Assembly: GCF_018138715.1 (NCBI RefSeq)
Contig: NZ_JAGSHX010000006.1
Coordinates: forward strand, 4,092,001-4,156,000
Length of the DNA stretch: 64,000 bases
DNA from: Streptomyces asiaticus
Lineage (GTDB): Bacteria > Actinomycetota > Actinomycetes > Streptomycetales > Streptomycetaceae
Reading direction: 5' to 3'
Positions 1 to 23,637 of the stretch are shown in pieces. The notes beneath the pieces were generated by a model, which saw only the letters and a program-made list of their open reading frames with translations, was not told where the DNA came from and ran no database searches. The translations under genes were made by a program, and so were the position numbers. Each line of letters starts with the position of its first letter. Position 1 is the stretch's first letter.

Positions 1-522
1 ACGGACCCCGACCCCGCCAGGCGCGCCACACACACCCGCCAGGCGCCCCCGGGAAACACCGTCACGCACCGCCCAGCGCAGCAGATCGTCTTCTCGTCGC
101 GTGCACAGCAACACTCGGTAACTCCGCCCGCCGCGCCCGCCCATCCCCCCGCCGCGCTCGTCACCTGGGCGATCGGCCGGGTCCCGCCCCCGCGCCCGCC
201 GGAGGCACCGATGCGGCAGGGGCATGACGTAGTGGCATAAGTCGGCATCAACCAGCCGTTGTTGCCTCATGCCTCGCTGACCGAATTCGCCCCTACTTGA
301 ACAACGTCGAGTCAAATTCTTGTTACGCGCCTACCCCAATCGATCGTTCAATGACAATCTCTGGTCGGCCCGCCGCGCGTCTTCTGACTCCGCGGTAAGG
401 CCCTCATGCACCTCATCTGTGCACCACTCGCACCACTCCTGCTCGACCGGACGGCCCACCCATGGCCGGCCGTACCCCCTACGCAGGGCCGCGACCCGGC
501 GGCCCCAAGGCAAGGAGACCGA
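1..522. other. Non-coding region upstream of the M4 peptidase gene
   Basis: No reading frame here resembles a real protein in content or codon use. The stretch is GC-rich to about 240 and somewhat more AT-rich between 290 and 360, where a promoter for the following secreted peptidase would be expected. I could not pick convincing -35 and -10 boxes. The only clear element is a ribosome binding site (AAGGAG, 512-517) for the GTG at 523. Confidence 0.6.
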
Positions 523-2142
523 GTGAGACCCATCGCTTCCTCCCCCCGTAAGAAGACCGTCCGCGTGGCGGCGCTCGTCGCCTCCGCCGCCATGGTCGTC
601 ATCGGCGTGCAGACCGGCCAGGCCAGCGCCCAGCCGGAGCACTCCCGCGAGGCGGGCGCCACGGCGCTTCCGCTGACCGCGGGCGAGCGCGCCACCGCGA
701 TCAAGGCGGCCCAGGCCGACGCCTCCGCGCAGGCCGAGTCCCTCGGGCTCGGGGCCAAGGAGAAGCTCCTCGTCCGCGACGTCATCAAGGACGCGGACGG
801 AACCGTTCACACCCGCTATGAGCGCACCTACGCGGGGCTGCCCGTCCTCGGCGGCGACCTGGTCGTCCACGAGAAGACCAGCGGCGCGCGCTCCGTCAAC
901 AAGGCCACCGACGCGCGCATAGCGGTCAAGAGCACCGACGCCGCCGTGGCCTCCTCGGCCGCTTCCGGCACCGCGCTGAAGGCCGCGCCGAAGGCGACCA
1001 CCGGCGAGAAGGCCAAGTCGCCGCGGAAGGTGGTCTGGGCGGCCACCGGCAAGCCCGTCCTGGCCTGGGAGACCGTCGTCACCGGCACGCAGGCCGACGG
1101 CACCCCGAGCGAGCTGCACGTCGTCACCGACGCCACCACGGGCAAGAAGCTGTCCCAGTGGGAGGGCGTCGAGACGGGCACCGGCACCAGCAAGTACAGC
1201 GGCACGGTGCCCCTGGGCACCACCAAGAGCGGCTCCACGTACAGCCTCACCGACTCCACACGGGGCAACCACAAGACGTACGACCTGAACCAGGGCAGCT
1301 CGGGAACCGGCACCCTGTTCACCGACGCGGACGACGTATGGGGCGGCGGGCGCCAGACCGCCGGCGTCGACGCGCACTACGGCGCGGCCGAGACCTGGGA
1401 CTTCTACAAGGAGGTCCTGAACCGCAACGGCATCAAGAACAACGGCGTGGGCTCGTACTCCCGCGTCCACTACGGCAACAACTACGTCAACGCCTTCTGG
1501 CAGGACTCCTGCTTCTGCATGACGTACGGCGACGGCTCGGGCAACGCCAACGCGCTGACCGCGATGGACGTGGCCGGCCACGAGATGAGCCACGGCGTGA
1601 CCGCGGCCACCGCGAACCTCAACTACTCCGGTGAGCCCGGCGGTCTCAACGAGGCCACCTCCGACATCATGGCCACCGCGGTGGAGTTCTACTCGGGCAA
1701 CTCCGCGGACGCCGGTGACTACCTCATCGGCGAGAAGATCAACATCAATGGCGACGGCACCCCGCTGCGCTACCAGGACAAGCCCAGCAAGGACGGGGTG
1801 TCCAAGGACTACTGGTCCTCGACGCTCGGCAACATCGACGTCCACTACTCCTCCGGCCCCGCCAACCACTTCTTCTACCTGCTGTCCGAGGGCAGCGGCG
1901 CGAAGGTGATCAACGGCGTGAGCTACAACAGCCCGACCTACGACGGCTCGACCGTCACCGGGATCGGCCGGGACAAGGCCATCAAGATCTGGTACCGGGC
2001 CCTGACCACGTACTGGACCTCGACGACCAAGTACGCGGGCGCCCGCACCGGCACCCTCAGCGCCGCCTCCGACCTCTACGGGGCCAACTCCACCGAATAC
2101 AAGGCGGTCGCCGCCGCCTGGACCGCGATCAACGTGAAGTAA
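523..2142 (+). CDS. Secreted M4-family (thermolysin-like) zinc metallopeptidase
   Basis: The product is a secreted neutral protease of about 539 aa. The GTG at 523 is chosen because AAGGAG sits 6 nt upstream and because it gives a proper signal peptide: a basic N-terminus (PRKK), a hydrophobic core (AALVASAAMVVIGV) and an A-x-A cleavage site (ASA) near residue 35. A propeptide of roughly 170 residues (FTP/PepSY-like) follows, then the catalytic domain. The zinc motif HEMSH lies in GHEMSHGVT, and the third ligand lies in the downstream NEATSD motif, as in thermolysin. The C-terminal alpha-helical part with YSSGPANHFFY is also typical of M4 enzymes. It is monocistronic and followed by a strong hairpin. 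It probably lies outside the NRPS cluster and serves extracellular protein breakdown. Family assignment is certain; the natural substrate is unknown. Confidence 0.95.
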   Translation: MRPIASSPRKKTVRVAALVASAAMVVIGVQTGQASAQPEHSREAGATALPLTAGERATAIKAAQADASAQAESLGLGAKEKLLVRDVIKDADGTVHTRYERTYAGLPVLGGDLVVHEKTSGARSVNKATDARIAVKSTDAAVASSAASGTALKAAPKATTGEKAKSPRKVVWAATGKPVLAWETVVTGTQADGTPSELHVVTDATTGKKLSQWEGVETGTGTSKYSGTVPLGTTKSGSTYSLTDSTRGNHKTYDLNQGSSGTGTLFTDADDVWGGGRQTAGVDAHYGAAETWDFYKEVLNRNGIKNNGVGSYSRVHYGNNYVNAFWQDSCFCMTYGDGSGNANALTAMDVAGHEMSHGVTAATANLNYSGEPGGLNEATSDIMATAVEFYSGNSADAGDYLIGEKININGDGTPLRYQDKPSKDGVSKDYWSSTLGNIDVHYSSGPANHFFYLLSEGSGAKVINGVSYNSPTYDGSTVTGIGRDKAIKIWYRALTTYWTSTTKYAGARTGTLSAASDLYGANSTEYKAVAAAWTAINVK

Positions 2143-2162
2143 GCGGTCCGCGGAAGCGGTGA

Positions 2163-2192
2163 CGGGCCGCACCGGGAGACCGGTGCGGCCCG
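2163..2192 (+). terminator. Hairpin terminator after the M4 peptidase
   Basis: A perfect 13-bp inverted repeat (2163-2175 pairing with 2180-2192) with a GAGA loop lies 20 nt after the peptidase stop codon. There is no U-tract, which is usual for Streptomyces terminators. Confidence 0.75.
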
Positions 2193-2223
2193 TTCCGGAC
2201 CGACCGGTGCGGCCCGTTCCGGA
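2180..2223. repeat. 20-bp direct repeat, two copies
   Basis: The sequence CCGGTGCGGCCCGTTCCGGA occurs at 2180-2199 and again at 2204-2223, separated by 4 nt. The first copy contains the right arm of the terminator hairpin, so the left arm could pair with either copy. Confidence 0.8.
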
Positions 2224-2274
2224 CGGGCCTCGTCATCCCTGTCGTAGCCGCTGGTCGCCACTTACGCTGCTGTC

Positions 2275-3360
2275 ATGACTCAACAGGTACGCGGCGTGGT
2301 AGCCCCCGGCAAGGGCGAGAAGGTCAGGATCGAGACGATCGTGGTGCCGGACGCCGGCCCCGGCGAGGCGGTGGTGCGGATCCAGGCGTGCGGCGTCTGC
2401 CACACCGATCTGCACTATCGGGAGGGCGGGATCAACGATGAGTTCCCCTTCCTGCTCGGCCATGAGGCGGCGGGCACCGTGGAGTCCGTGGGCGAGGGCG
2501 TCACGGAGGTGGCCCCCGGCGACTATGTGATCCTCAACTGGCGCGCGGTCTGCCACGAGTGCCGGGCCTGCCGCCGCGGCCGCCCCTGGTACTGCTTCAA
2601 CACCCACAACGCGAAGCAGCCCATGACCCTGACCGACGGCACCGCGCTCAGCCCGGCGCTCGGCATCGGCGCGTTCGCCGAGAAGACGCTGGTGGCGGCA
2701 GGGCAGTGCACCAAGGTCGACCCCTCGGCCTCGCCCGCCGCGGCCGGGCTGCTCGGCTGCGGGGTGATGGCCGGTATCGGCGCCGCGCTCAACACCGGCA
2801 ACGTCCAGCGCGGTGACTCCGTCGCCGTGATCGGCTGCGGCGGGGTCGGCGCCGCCTCGGTCGCCGGGGCGCGGCTGGCCGGGGCCGCGAAGATCATCGC
2901 AGTGGACCTGGACCAGCGGAAGCTGGAGTGGGCCCGCTCGCTGGGCGCCACCCACACCATCGACGCCAAGAGCTCCGACGTCGTCGAGGCCGTCCGTGAG
3001 CTGACCGACGGCAACGGCGCCGACGTCGTCATCGAGGCCGTGGGCCGCCCCGAGACCTACCAGCAGGCGTTCTACGCCCGCGACCTGGCCGGCACCGTCG
3101 TCCTGGTCGGCGTCCCCACCCCCGAGATGAAGCTGGAGCTGCCGCTCCTGGACGTCTTCGGGCGCGGCGGGTCGCTCAAGTCCTCCTGGTACGGGGACTG
3201 TCTGCCGGACCGCGACTTCCCCATGCTGATCGACCTCTACCAGCAGGGCCGCCTCGACCTGGACGCGTTCGTCAGCGAGACGATCGGGCTCGAGGACATC
3301 GAGGAGGCGTTCGCCAAGATGCACCGCGGTGAGGTGCTGCGCTCGGTGGTGATGTTCTGA
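2275..3360 (+). CDS. mscR: S-(hydroxymethyl)mycothiol dehydrogenase (zinc alcohol dehydrogenase family)
   Basis: This is a 361-aa medium-chain zinc dehydrogenase. It most closely fits the mycothiol-dependent formaldehyde dehydrogenase / S-nitrosomycothiol reductase group, which oxidises the formaldehyde-mycothiol adduct. Visible features are the catalytic zinc site (CGVCHTD and GHEAAG), a structural-zinc cysteine cluster ([15 protein letters not shown]), and the Rossmann glycine motif GCGGVGAAS near residue 185 followed by the acidic VDLD that selects NAD over NADP. The next gene overlaps its stop codon, a pairing common in actinomycetes, where the hydrolase is thought to act in the same detoxification route. 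It is general metabolism, not part of the peptide cluster. Confidence 0.88.
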   Translation: MTQQVRGVVAPGKGEKVRIETIVVPDAGPGEAVVRIQACGVCHTDLHYREGGINDEFPFLLGHEAAGTVESVGEGVTEVAPGDYVILNWRAVCHECRACRRGRPWYCFNTHNAKQPMTLTDGTALSPALGIGAFAEKTLVAAGQCTKVDPSASPAAAGLLGCGVMAGIGAALNTGNVQRGDSVAVIGCGGVGAASVAGARLAGAAKIIAVDLDQRKLEWARSLGATHTIDAKSSDVVEAVRELTDGNGADVVIEAVGRPETYQQAFYARDLAGTVVLVGVPTPEMKLELPLLDVFGRGGSLKSSWYGDCLPDRDFPMLIDLYQQGRLDLDAFVSETIGLEDIEEAFAKMHRGEVLRSVVMF

Positions 3361-3998
3361 TGACCCCTCCGCCCGTACGCGTCGACCACCTCGTCACCTC
3401 CGGCACCTTCTCGCTGGACGGCGGCACCTGGGAGGTGGACAACAACGTGTGGCTGATCGGCGACGACCACGAGGTGTACGTGATCGACGCCGCGCATGAC
3501 GCCGACGCCATCGCGGACGCCGTCGGCGGCCGCCGGCTGCTCGGCATCATCTCCACCCACGGCCACGACGACCACATCGACGCGGCCCCCGCGCTCGCCG
3601 AGCGCACCGGCGCGCCGATCCTGCTGCACCCGGAGGACGAGGTGCTGTGGCGGATGCGCCACCCGGACCGCGCCCCGGACAAGCCGCTGGCCGACGGTGA
3701 CGTCCTCACCGTGGCCGGGACGCAACTGCGGGTGCTGCACACCCCCGGCCACTCCCCCGGCGCCGTCTGTCTGTACGCACCGGCGCTGGCCACGGTCTTC
3801 TCCGGGGACACCCTGTTCCAGGGCGGCCCGGGCGCCACCGGGCGCTCGTACTCGTCCTTCCCGACGATCATCGAGTCGATCCGGGAGCGGCTGCTGACGC
3901 TGCCGCCGGAGACGGTGGTCCGCACCGGCCACGGCGACTCCACGACCGTCGGGGACGAGGCCCCGCATCTGGAGGAGTGGATCGCGCGCGGGCACTGA
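3360..3998 (+). CDS. Metallo-beta-lactamase-fold hydrolase
   Basis: This 212-aa MBL-fold hydrolase has the metal-binding motif THGHDDH near residue 63, a second histidine in HTPGHSPG, the aspartate of FSGDTLF and the last histidine in RTGHGDST. The pattern fits the glyoxalase II-like subgroup. Its ATG overlaps the stop of the preceding dehydrogenase (TGATG), so the two are translationally coupled. In mycothiol-using bacteria such pairs are believed to process mycothiol thioesters or adducts. The exact substrate cannot be read from the sequence. The reading frame ends just before a strong inverted repeat that separates it from the convergent cluster genes. Confidence 0.85.
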   Translation: MTPPPVRVDHLVTSGTFSLDGGTWEVDNNVWLIGDDHEVYVIDAAHDADAIADAVGGRRLLGIISTHGHDDHIDAAPALAERTGAPILLHPEDEVLWRMRHPDRAPDKPLADGDVLTVAGTQLRVLHTPGHSPGAVCLYAPALATVFSGDTLFQGGPGATGRSYSSFPTIIESIRERLLTLPPETVVRTGHGDSTTVGDEAPHLEEWIARGH

Positions 3999-4014
3999 GC
4001 CCCGGACACACCCC

Positions 4015-4058
4015 CGGTCCGCGGGGCCGCGCTCACCAGACCGCGGCCCCGCGGACCG
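4015..4058. terminator. Bidirectional terminator with 17-bp perfect stem
   Basis: Arms 4015-4031 and 4042-4058 are perfectly complementary over 17 bp with a 10-nt loop. The hairpin lies between the convergent hydrolase (+) and flavin reductase (-) genes. The right arm is within the last codons of the flavin reductase, and that gene's stop codon (4033-4035) is in the loop. It marks the likely left border of the cluster. Confidence 0.85.
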
Positions 4059-4542
4059 TCTCGGCCACCGCCGCCGGGCGCTGGAAGGAGCGGTCGCAGT
4101 AGACGAGCGGGTCGTCCTCGCCGACGTGGGCCGCCACCACCCGGCCGATGAGGACGGAGTGGTCGCCGCCGTCCACGACGCGGTGCAGTGAACAGGCGAC
4201 CCGGGCGACCGCCTCCGGTATGCCCGGCAGCCCCAGCTCCATCGGCAGGGTGTCCCCCGCCGCGAACCGGTCCGCGCCAGAGGCGGCGAACCGCCTCGCG
4301 ATGTCCGCCTGTCCCTCCGCCAGGATGTTGATCATGAAACTCTCGGCGGTGGTGAACGCCTCGTGGGTGCTCGCGGTCTTGCCCAGGCAGATCAGCACCA
4401 GTGGCGGGGTCAGGGACAGCGAGCTGAACGAGCTGCCCGTGAACCCCCATCTGCGTCCGGACGCGTCGACCGTCGTGGCCACCGTCACGGGGGCGGGCAC
4501 CCGGGCCATGGCCCGGGTGAACTCCTCAGAGGTGATGGTCAT
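4033..4542 (-). CDS. Flavin reductase (FMN-binding split-barrel, HpaC-like)
   Basis: This 169-aa protein belongs to the flavin reductase-like split-barrel family, which uses NAD(P)H to make free reduced FMN or FAD for a separate oxygenase. Family features include the N-terminal F-T-R-A-M-A-R-V-P-APVTVAT segment, the flavin-binding TGSSFSSLSLTPPLVLICL stretch and the late segment VVDGGDHSVLIGRV, which places the conserved GDH before the last strands. The ATG at 4542 is 7 nt after the NRPS1 stop, so it is the last gene of that operon. The obvious partner is the luciferase-like monooxygenase at 50851-51924, which needs external reduced FMN; that link is inferred. The end of the gene is embedded in a terminator hairpin. 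Confidence 0.9.
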   Translation of the reverse strand: MTITSEEFTRAMARVPAPVTVATTVDASGRRWGFTGSSFSSLSLTPPLVLICLGKTASTHEAFTTAESFMINILAEGQADIARRFAASGADRFAAGDTLPMELGLPGIPEAVARVACSLHRVVDGGDHSVLIGRVVAAHVGEDDPLVYCDRSFQRPAAVAETVRGAAVW

Positions 4543-4549
4543 CGACGCT

Positions 4550-19417
<14,868 letters not shown>

Positions 19418-19569
19418 GCACTCACTCCACACTCGATGGGAGAAAGGAGACGGTCGGCTGAACAGCCTTCACTCGTCGCAGCCTGTCCGACGCCCGTGAG
19501 GTGCGACAACGACAGTGCAAAGAATTGAGTACGCCCGGAGCCCGGACCGGTGCGGCCCGGTTCGCGGGC

Positions 19570-20382
19570 CTACTCCTCGAGCAGGTCGGGCTGTTCGGCG
19601 ACGATCTCGTTCCACAGCAACTGGAAGCTGAACCAACCGAGTTGGGCGTCCCCGAACCCTGCGGCGGCGGCCAGGGCCTGCTCATGGGTGAACGCCTTCG
19701 GGGTACCGGCCGCGTGGGCCAGCAGTTGCACCTGGGCGCAGCTGTCGTAGGTGAAGAACCAGTGCACGGCCTCGTCCAGCGAGCCGCCGACCGTGATCAG
19801 CCCGTGGTGGCGCAGCAGGATGGCACGGTTGTCGCCGAGCCGCTCGGCGATGTCACGGCCCTGCTCCAGGGAGACCGAGGGGCCCTGGTACTCGTCGTAG
19901 AGGACCTGGCGCCCGTAGAACGCCGCGGACTCCTGGTCGATGGGGTCCAGCAGCCTGCCGAGCGCGCCGAGTGCACGGGAGTGCGCCGTGTGGCCGTGGG
20001 CCGCGGCAGTGGCGCCGGGGTGGCGCTCATGGATCTCGGAGTGGATCACGAAGGCGCTGGGGTTGACCCGGTGTCTGCCCTGGACGACCCGGCCGGTGGA
20101 GTCCACACGGATCAGGTCGGCGACCTTCACCTGTTTGAAGGAGACCCCGAAGGGGTTGACCCAGAACTGGTCGGGGTGCTCGGGGTCGCGGACCGAGATA
20201 TGGCCCGAGATGCCCTCGCCGAAGCCGTACTTGCCGAACAGCCGCAGGGCCGCGGCGAGTCGCTGCTTGCGGTGGCGCCGGGCCTCTTCCGGGCTGGTGA
20301 AGACCGGTTCACCCGGGATGGGGAGTCCGGTGGCGGTGTCGGCCAGGTATGCGGCGTCCGGTGCGGCGGCCGTAGTGGTCAT
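19570..20382 (-). CDS. Class II aldolase/adducin family protein
   Basis: About 270 aa with the class II aldolase/adducin fold. Visible features are the GISGHISVRDPEH segment (substrate phosphate or carboxylate region), the zinc-binding HGHTAHS motif near the middle and the later HHGLITVGGS motif, which gives three metal-binding histidines. The start at 20382 has GAGAGGA upstream; an ATG at 20421, one base after the stop of the upstream flavoprotein, is an alternative that would mean strict translational coupling. The family includes fuculose-phosphate aldolases and 2-oxo-acid (de)carboxylating or aldol enzymes, so it may make or break a C-C bond in an unusual building block. Its substrate cannot be read from the sequence. 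It lies between the flavoprotein and NRPS1 in one minus-strand operon, so a role in the peptide pathway is likely. Confidence 0.85.
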   Translation of the reverse strand: MTTTAAAPDAAYLADTATGLPIPGEPVFTSPEEARRHRKQRLAAALRLFGKYGFGEGISGHISVRDPEHPDQFWVNPFGVSFKQVKVADLIRVDSTGRVVQGRHRVNPSAFVIHSEIHERHPGATAAAHGHTAHSRALGALGRLLDPIDQESAAFYGRQVLYDEYQGPSVSLEQGRDIAERLGDNRAILLRHHGLITVGGSLDEAVHWFFTYDSCAQVQLLAHAAGTPKAFTHEQALAAAAGFGDAQLGWFSFQLLWNEIVAEQPDLLEE

Positions 20383-20422
20383 GACGGTTCGTTTCCTCTC
20401 TGGACGGAACGGGGTGGACATC

Positions 20423-21961
20423 TCAGGTGGCGACGAGGACGTCCGCGGGCCGGGCGGCGGTCAGCCCTTCGGCGTGGCCGAGGATCGCGGCGACGATGTC
20501 GGTGCTCCGGTCCACCAGCGACGGGATGCCCCAGGTGAAGAAGAGCGTTCCGGCCCCGATGTCGCCGAGTCCGTACAGCCGCGGGTCCGGTCTGCCGTCG
20601 ACGGTGAGCCGACTGGTGGCACGAGCCAGGTGCAGTCCGCCGTACGGATGGCGGCTGGCGGCCCGGCCCCGCGTCAGCGACGAGACCAGGGGCCGGGCGG
20701 CGGCGGGGATCCTGCTGCCGGCGGCGTTGACCGCGCTGATCACCCTGTCGGTGGTGAAACCGGTACCGGGCGCGGCGACGACGTCGAAGCCCCCGCCGGG
20801 GCTCGGGGTGATGCTCCGCAGCCCGGAGTGATTCGCCAGCTGTCCCGCCGCGAACAGCTCCAGCAGCCCGGCGGCGCTGTCCGGCGGCATCGGGCAGCAC
20901 AGGCTCATGACGGTGCGGTGGTGGGCACGCAGTATCCGGGCCCTGTCGCGCGCCCGCAGCAGGGGCCATACGTCCGGACCGGCCTCCGGTACGGCATGCC
21001 GCAGGATGCGCAGCCCCATCCGGGGCGAGTCGACCTCGGCGAGCTCACACCGCAGGCGGTCCACCGGGTCCTCCCGGTCGGCCCGCAGGATGCCGGAGAC
21101 CACCGCATCGAGGTCGGCACCGGCGTCCCGGAACTCCGCCCGCATGATCGCGCCGAGTTCGCAGAGGGAGAGCTCCCGCCCGCGCCGGGCCAGTGACCGC
21201 ATCCGCTCCCGGGTGAAGTGCCGCGGGGTGAACGGGACCGGCTGTTGCCGCACCCCGGGGAGCAGACCGCGCCGGGAGACCAGGGCGATCCGGCCTCGGT
21301 GTCCCCGGACAGCGAGCGAGAGGACGATGTCGACGGCGGTCAGACCGCTGCCGACGACGGTGATGTGGTCCTGGTCTCCGATCTCCTGGAGCGCGCCCAG
21401 GACTGGATAGGGGTCGGCCACGAAACCCGGCGCGGCGGCGAGGCCGTAGACGTCCTTGGGGCCGTCGCCGCCGACGCAGAGGACCACATAGCCGAAGGAG
21501 CGGACGTTCCCCCGGCCGGAGCGCAGTTTCACCCCGTCGGCGGTCCGGCTGGCGGCCTCGACCGACTCCCCGATGAGATTCACCTGCCAGCCCTGGCGGC
21601 GCAGATCGGCGAGTGCCGTGTAGGCGCTCTGCTCCAGGTACTCGCCGTAAACGGCGCGCGGCGCGAAGCGGACGCCGGACCGGCTGTCGATGCCCTCCTG
21701 GACTCCGACGACGCGGTCCCGGGTCTCCAGCCATCGTTCGAAATGGCCGGGGTCACCGGCGCGCACCGACATGTCGTCCGGTGCCGCGTTCACCTTCAGG
21801 GTCTCGGTGTCGACCTGGTACGCGCGTCCGCGCCACAGATGGGGCGATGGCTCGAACACCGTAATGCTTCCCGGCCCGCCCCGGGCCCGGGCCAGGGCGT
21901 CGATCAGGCAGACCGCCGCCGCGCCGCCCCCGACGACGCCGATCGAGAATCCATGCGACAT
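20423..21961 (-). CDS. FAD/NAD(P)-binding flavoprotein of unknown reaction
   Basis: A 512-aa protein of the FAD-NAD(P)-binding family (NAD_binding_9-like). The N-terminal dinucleotide motif is GVVGGGAAAVCLIDAL, then FEPSPHLWRGRAYQ, typical of this group; a second nucleotide-binding segment reads ITVVGSGLTAVDIVLSL near residue 195. A late segment (RLYGLGDIGAGTLFFTWGIPSLVDRSTDI) fits the C-terminal FAD contact region. Related proteins occur in many secondary metabolite clusters and are usually poorly characterised; oxidation or N-hydroxylation is possible, but no specific reaction can be assigned. It is the first gene of a minus-strand operon (flavoprotein, aldolase, NRPS1, flavin reductase) reading away from the divergent P450 at 22414. 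Confidence 0.8.
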   Translation of the reverse strand: MSHGFSIGVVGGGAAAVCLIDALARARGGPGSITVFEPSPHLWRGRAYQVDTETLKVNAAPDDMSVRAGDPGHFERWLETRDRVVGVQEGIDSRSGVRFAPRAVYGEYLEQSAYTALADLRRQGWQVNLIGESVEAASRTADGVKLRSGRGNVRSFGYVVLCVGGDGPKDVYGLAAAPGFVADPYPVLGALQEIGDQDHITVVGSGLTAVDIVLSLAVRGHRGRIALVSRRGLLPGVRQQPVPFTPRHFTRERMRSLARRGRELSLCELGAIMRAEFRDAGADLDAVVSGILRADREDPVDRLRCELAEVDSPRMGLRILRHAVPEAGPDVWPLLRARDRARILRAHHRTVMSLCCPMPPDSAAGLLELFAAGQLANHSGLRSITPSPGGGFDVVAAPGTGFTTDRVISAVNAAGSRIPAAARPLVSSLTRGRAASRHPYGGLHLARATSRLTVDGRPDPRLYGLGDIGAGTLFFTWGIPSLVDRSTDIVAAILGHAEGLTAARPADVLVAT

Positions 21962-22413
21962 TTCTCAGTCACCATCGATCCGCCGGAGGGCATGGGGTAC
22001 TGCGTTGATATTTCCGTCAGCGGCCACTGAAGCCCTTCCTCAGCTGTTACAGGAATTCCAAATTCCGTGAAAATGCCGCTCTCGACGGCGCCCGGCGCGG
22101 CCTCGGCCATGCGGAACACGGAGTTCAGACCTATCAGTTCCGAGGAGTATTCCGAGCCCCCGGGAAAGTGACCACCGAGATGGCAGCTTGCTGCCATCAA
22201 TGACCCGACGATATTCGAATTGTTCGAATAGTTAATAGGAGCCGGACACTCCGAATCCGGTACTCCGAATACGGTATTCCGAATTATGAATTCCGAGGGA
22301 AGGCAAAGAGCCAATATTTCGATGTGCCGTGGAGCGATTCCGGAGATGACTGATAAACGTAGCGGCGAACACCTTTCGTAACGGAGTCACAGCCAGGATG
22401 GGAAAGGTATGAG
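21962..22413. promoter_or_regulatory. AT-richer divergent promoter region between flavoprotein and P450-1
   Basis: This 450-nt gap separates two divergently transcribed units. Its GC content, especially at 22200-22340, is clearly below that of the surrounding genes. It contains the near-palindrome ATTCGAAT (22213-22220), a related GTTCGAAT (22222-22229) and a 14-bp tandem array (22248-22303). P450-1 has a good ribosome binding site (GGAAAGG, 22401-22407). This is the best candidate in the window for a regulator-bound control region, but the exact start points are not visible. Confidence 0.7.
22248..22303. repeat. Four 14-bp direct repeats (possible operator)
   Basis: Copies begin at 22248, 22262, 22276 and 22290, exactly 14 nt apart: ACTCCGAATCCGGT, ACTCCGAATACGGT, ATTCCGAATTATGA, ATTCCGAGGGAAGG. 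The core A(C/T)TCCGAAT is the conserved part. The 14-nt period is not the 11-nt period of typical SARP heptamer repeats. Confidence 0.8.
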
Positions 22414-23637
22414 ATGACACAATCCACTGTTGAGGTGCTGGAGGAACTGGGGCCGGAGTTCTACCGCGACCCGTATCCGTTCTACGCACGGCTGCGCGAG
22501 CGGGGCCCGGTGGTCCGGGTCGGCCTGGGCCCGACACCGGTGTGGCTGGTCGTCGGGTACACCGCGGCGCGGGCGGCGCTGTCCGATCCGCGCCTGGTGA
22601 AGGACCAGGGCCGGATGCTGCGGGCCGCAGCGGCGACCGCCGGTGTCGAGCACCTGCCGGTGCCGGAGGAGAAGACCTTCGGCGAGCAGGTGCTCACCAG
22701 CCACCTGCTGACGATGGACCCGCCGGACCACACCCGGCTGCGCACACTCGTCGGCAAGGCGTTCACCATGCGCCGGATCCAGGCGCTGCGACCGCGGATC
22801 GAGCAGGTGATCGGCGAGCTCCTCGACGCGGTCGCCGGGCGGACCGAGCTGGACCTGCTGGAGGCCCTGGCGTACCCGCTACCGGTCGCCGTGCTCGGCG
22901 AGTTGCTGGGCGTCCCCGCGGCGGCGCAGCCACGGTTCAAGGAGCTGTGCAACGCGCTGAACTTCGTGGGGCCCGAGGAGATGCGGCAGGTCGGGGAAGA
23001 CCTGGCGGAGCTGGTGCTGACCTGGGTGGAGCTGCGCCGCACGGAACCGGCGGACGATCTGCTCACCGAACTGGTGCGGGCCCATGACCTGGAGGACCGG
23101 CTCACCCTGGCGGAGCTCGCCTCCATGGTGTTCCAGGTCATGAGCGCGGGCTTCGGCCCGACCAGCCATCTGATCGGCAACGGCGTCTCGGCGCTGGTGC
23201 GCCACCCCGAGCAGCTGGAGATGGTGCGCGCGGACCGTTCCCTGGTACCCGCCGCCGTCGACGAGGTCGCCCGGTACGACACGACGGTGCATATCGCCAT
23301 GCCGTCCGTCGCCGCGGAGCCGTTCGAACTCGGGGGCGCGCCGATCGCGGAGAACGACTTCGTCGTCGTCTCGCCCGGCGCGGCCAACCGGGACCCGGCC
23401 TACCGGGCGGATCCCGACGTCTTCGACATCCGCGGCAACACCGCCGGCCACCTCGGCTTCGGCCACGGCATCCACCACTGCCTGGGCACCTCGCTCGGCA
23501 AGATCCAGGCCGAGGCGGCCTTCACGGCCCTGCTCGACCGGTACGAGCGGATCGAGCTGGCGGTGCCTGCGGAGGAGCTCCAGCACAAGGTGTTCCCCGC
23601 GCGACTGCTCGAAGCGCTTCCGCTGCGCGTCGGCTGA
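22414..23637 (+). CDS. Cytochrome P450 (P450-1) with atypical I-helix
   Basis: This 407-aa soluble P450 has the heme-cysteine motif [10 protein letters not shown] near residue 350 and the K-helix ExxR motif (EVAR). The I-helix reads SAGFGPTSHLIGNG. Aligned with P450-4 of this window ([14 protein letters not shown]), the acid-threonine pair (E-T) that delivers protons for oxygen activation is replaced by G-P. Such changes are seen in some P450s that do not perform simple hydroxylation, so phenolic coupling or acting on a carrier-bound peptide is possible; that is inference. The start has GGAAAGG 6 nt upstream. It is followed by a small membrane protein gene and is divergent from the flavoprotein/NRPS1 operon. 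Confidence 0.93.
   Translation: MTQSTVEVLEELGPEFYRDPYPFYARLRERGPVVRVGLGPTPVWLVVGYTAARAALSDPRLVKDQGRMLRAAAATAGVEHLPVPEEKTFGEQVLTSHLLTMDPPDHTRLRTLVGKAFTMRRIQALRPRIEQVIGELLDAVAGRTELDLLEALAYPLPVAVLGELLGVPAAAQPRFKELCNALNFVGPEEMRQVGEDLAELVLTWVELRRTEPADDLLTELVRAHDLEDRLTLAELASMVFQVMSAGFGPTSHLIGNGVSALVRHPEQLEMVRADRSLVPAAVDEVARYDTTVHIAMPSVAAEPFELGGAPIAENDFVVVSPGAANRDPAYRADPDVFDIRGNTAGHLGFGHGIHHCLGTSLGKIQAEAAFTALLDRYERIELAVPAEELQHKVFPARLLEALPLRVG

Noticed and set aside
331..2172. A 613-codon minus-strand frame opposite the M4 peptidase
   Set aside because: Plus-strand frame has signal peptide, HEMSH and a ribosome binding site; the minus frame is repetitive Val/Gly/Arg sequence without motifs.
22248..22303. 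Calling the 14-bp array a SARP binding site
   Set aside because: SARP heptamers normally recur every 11 nt (or a multiple); here the period is 14 nt, so only a generic operator is suggested.
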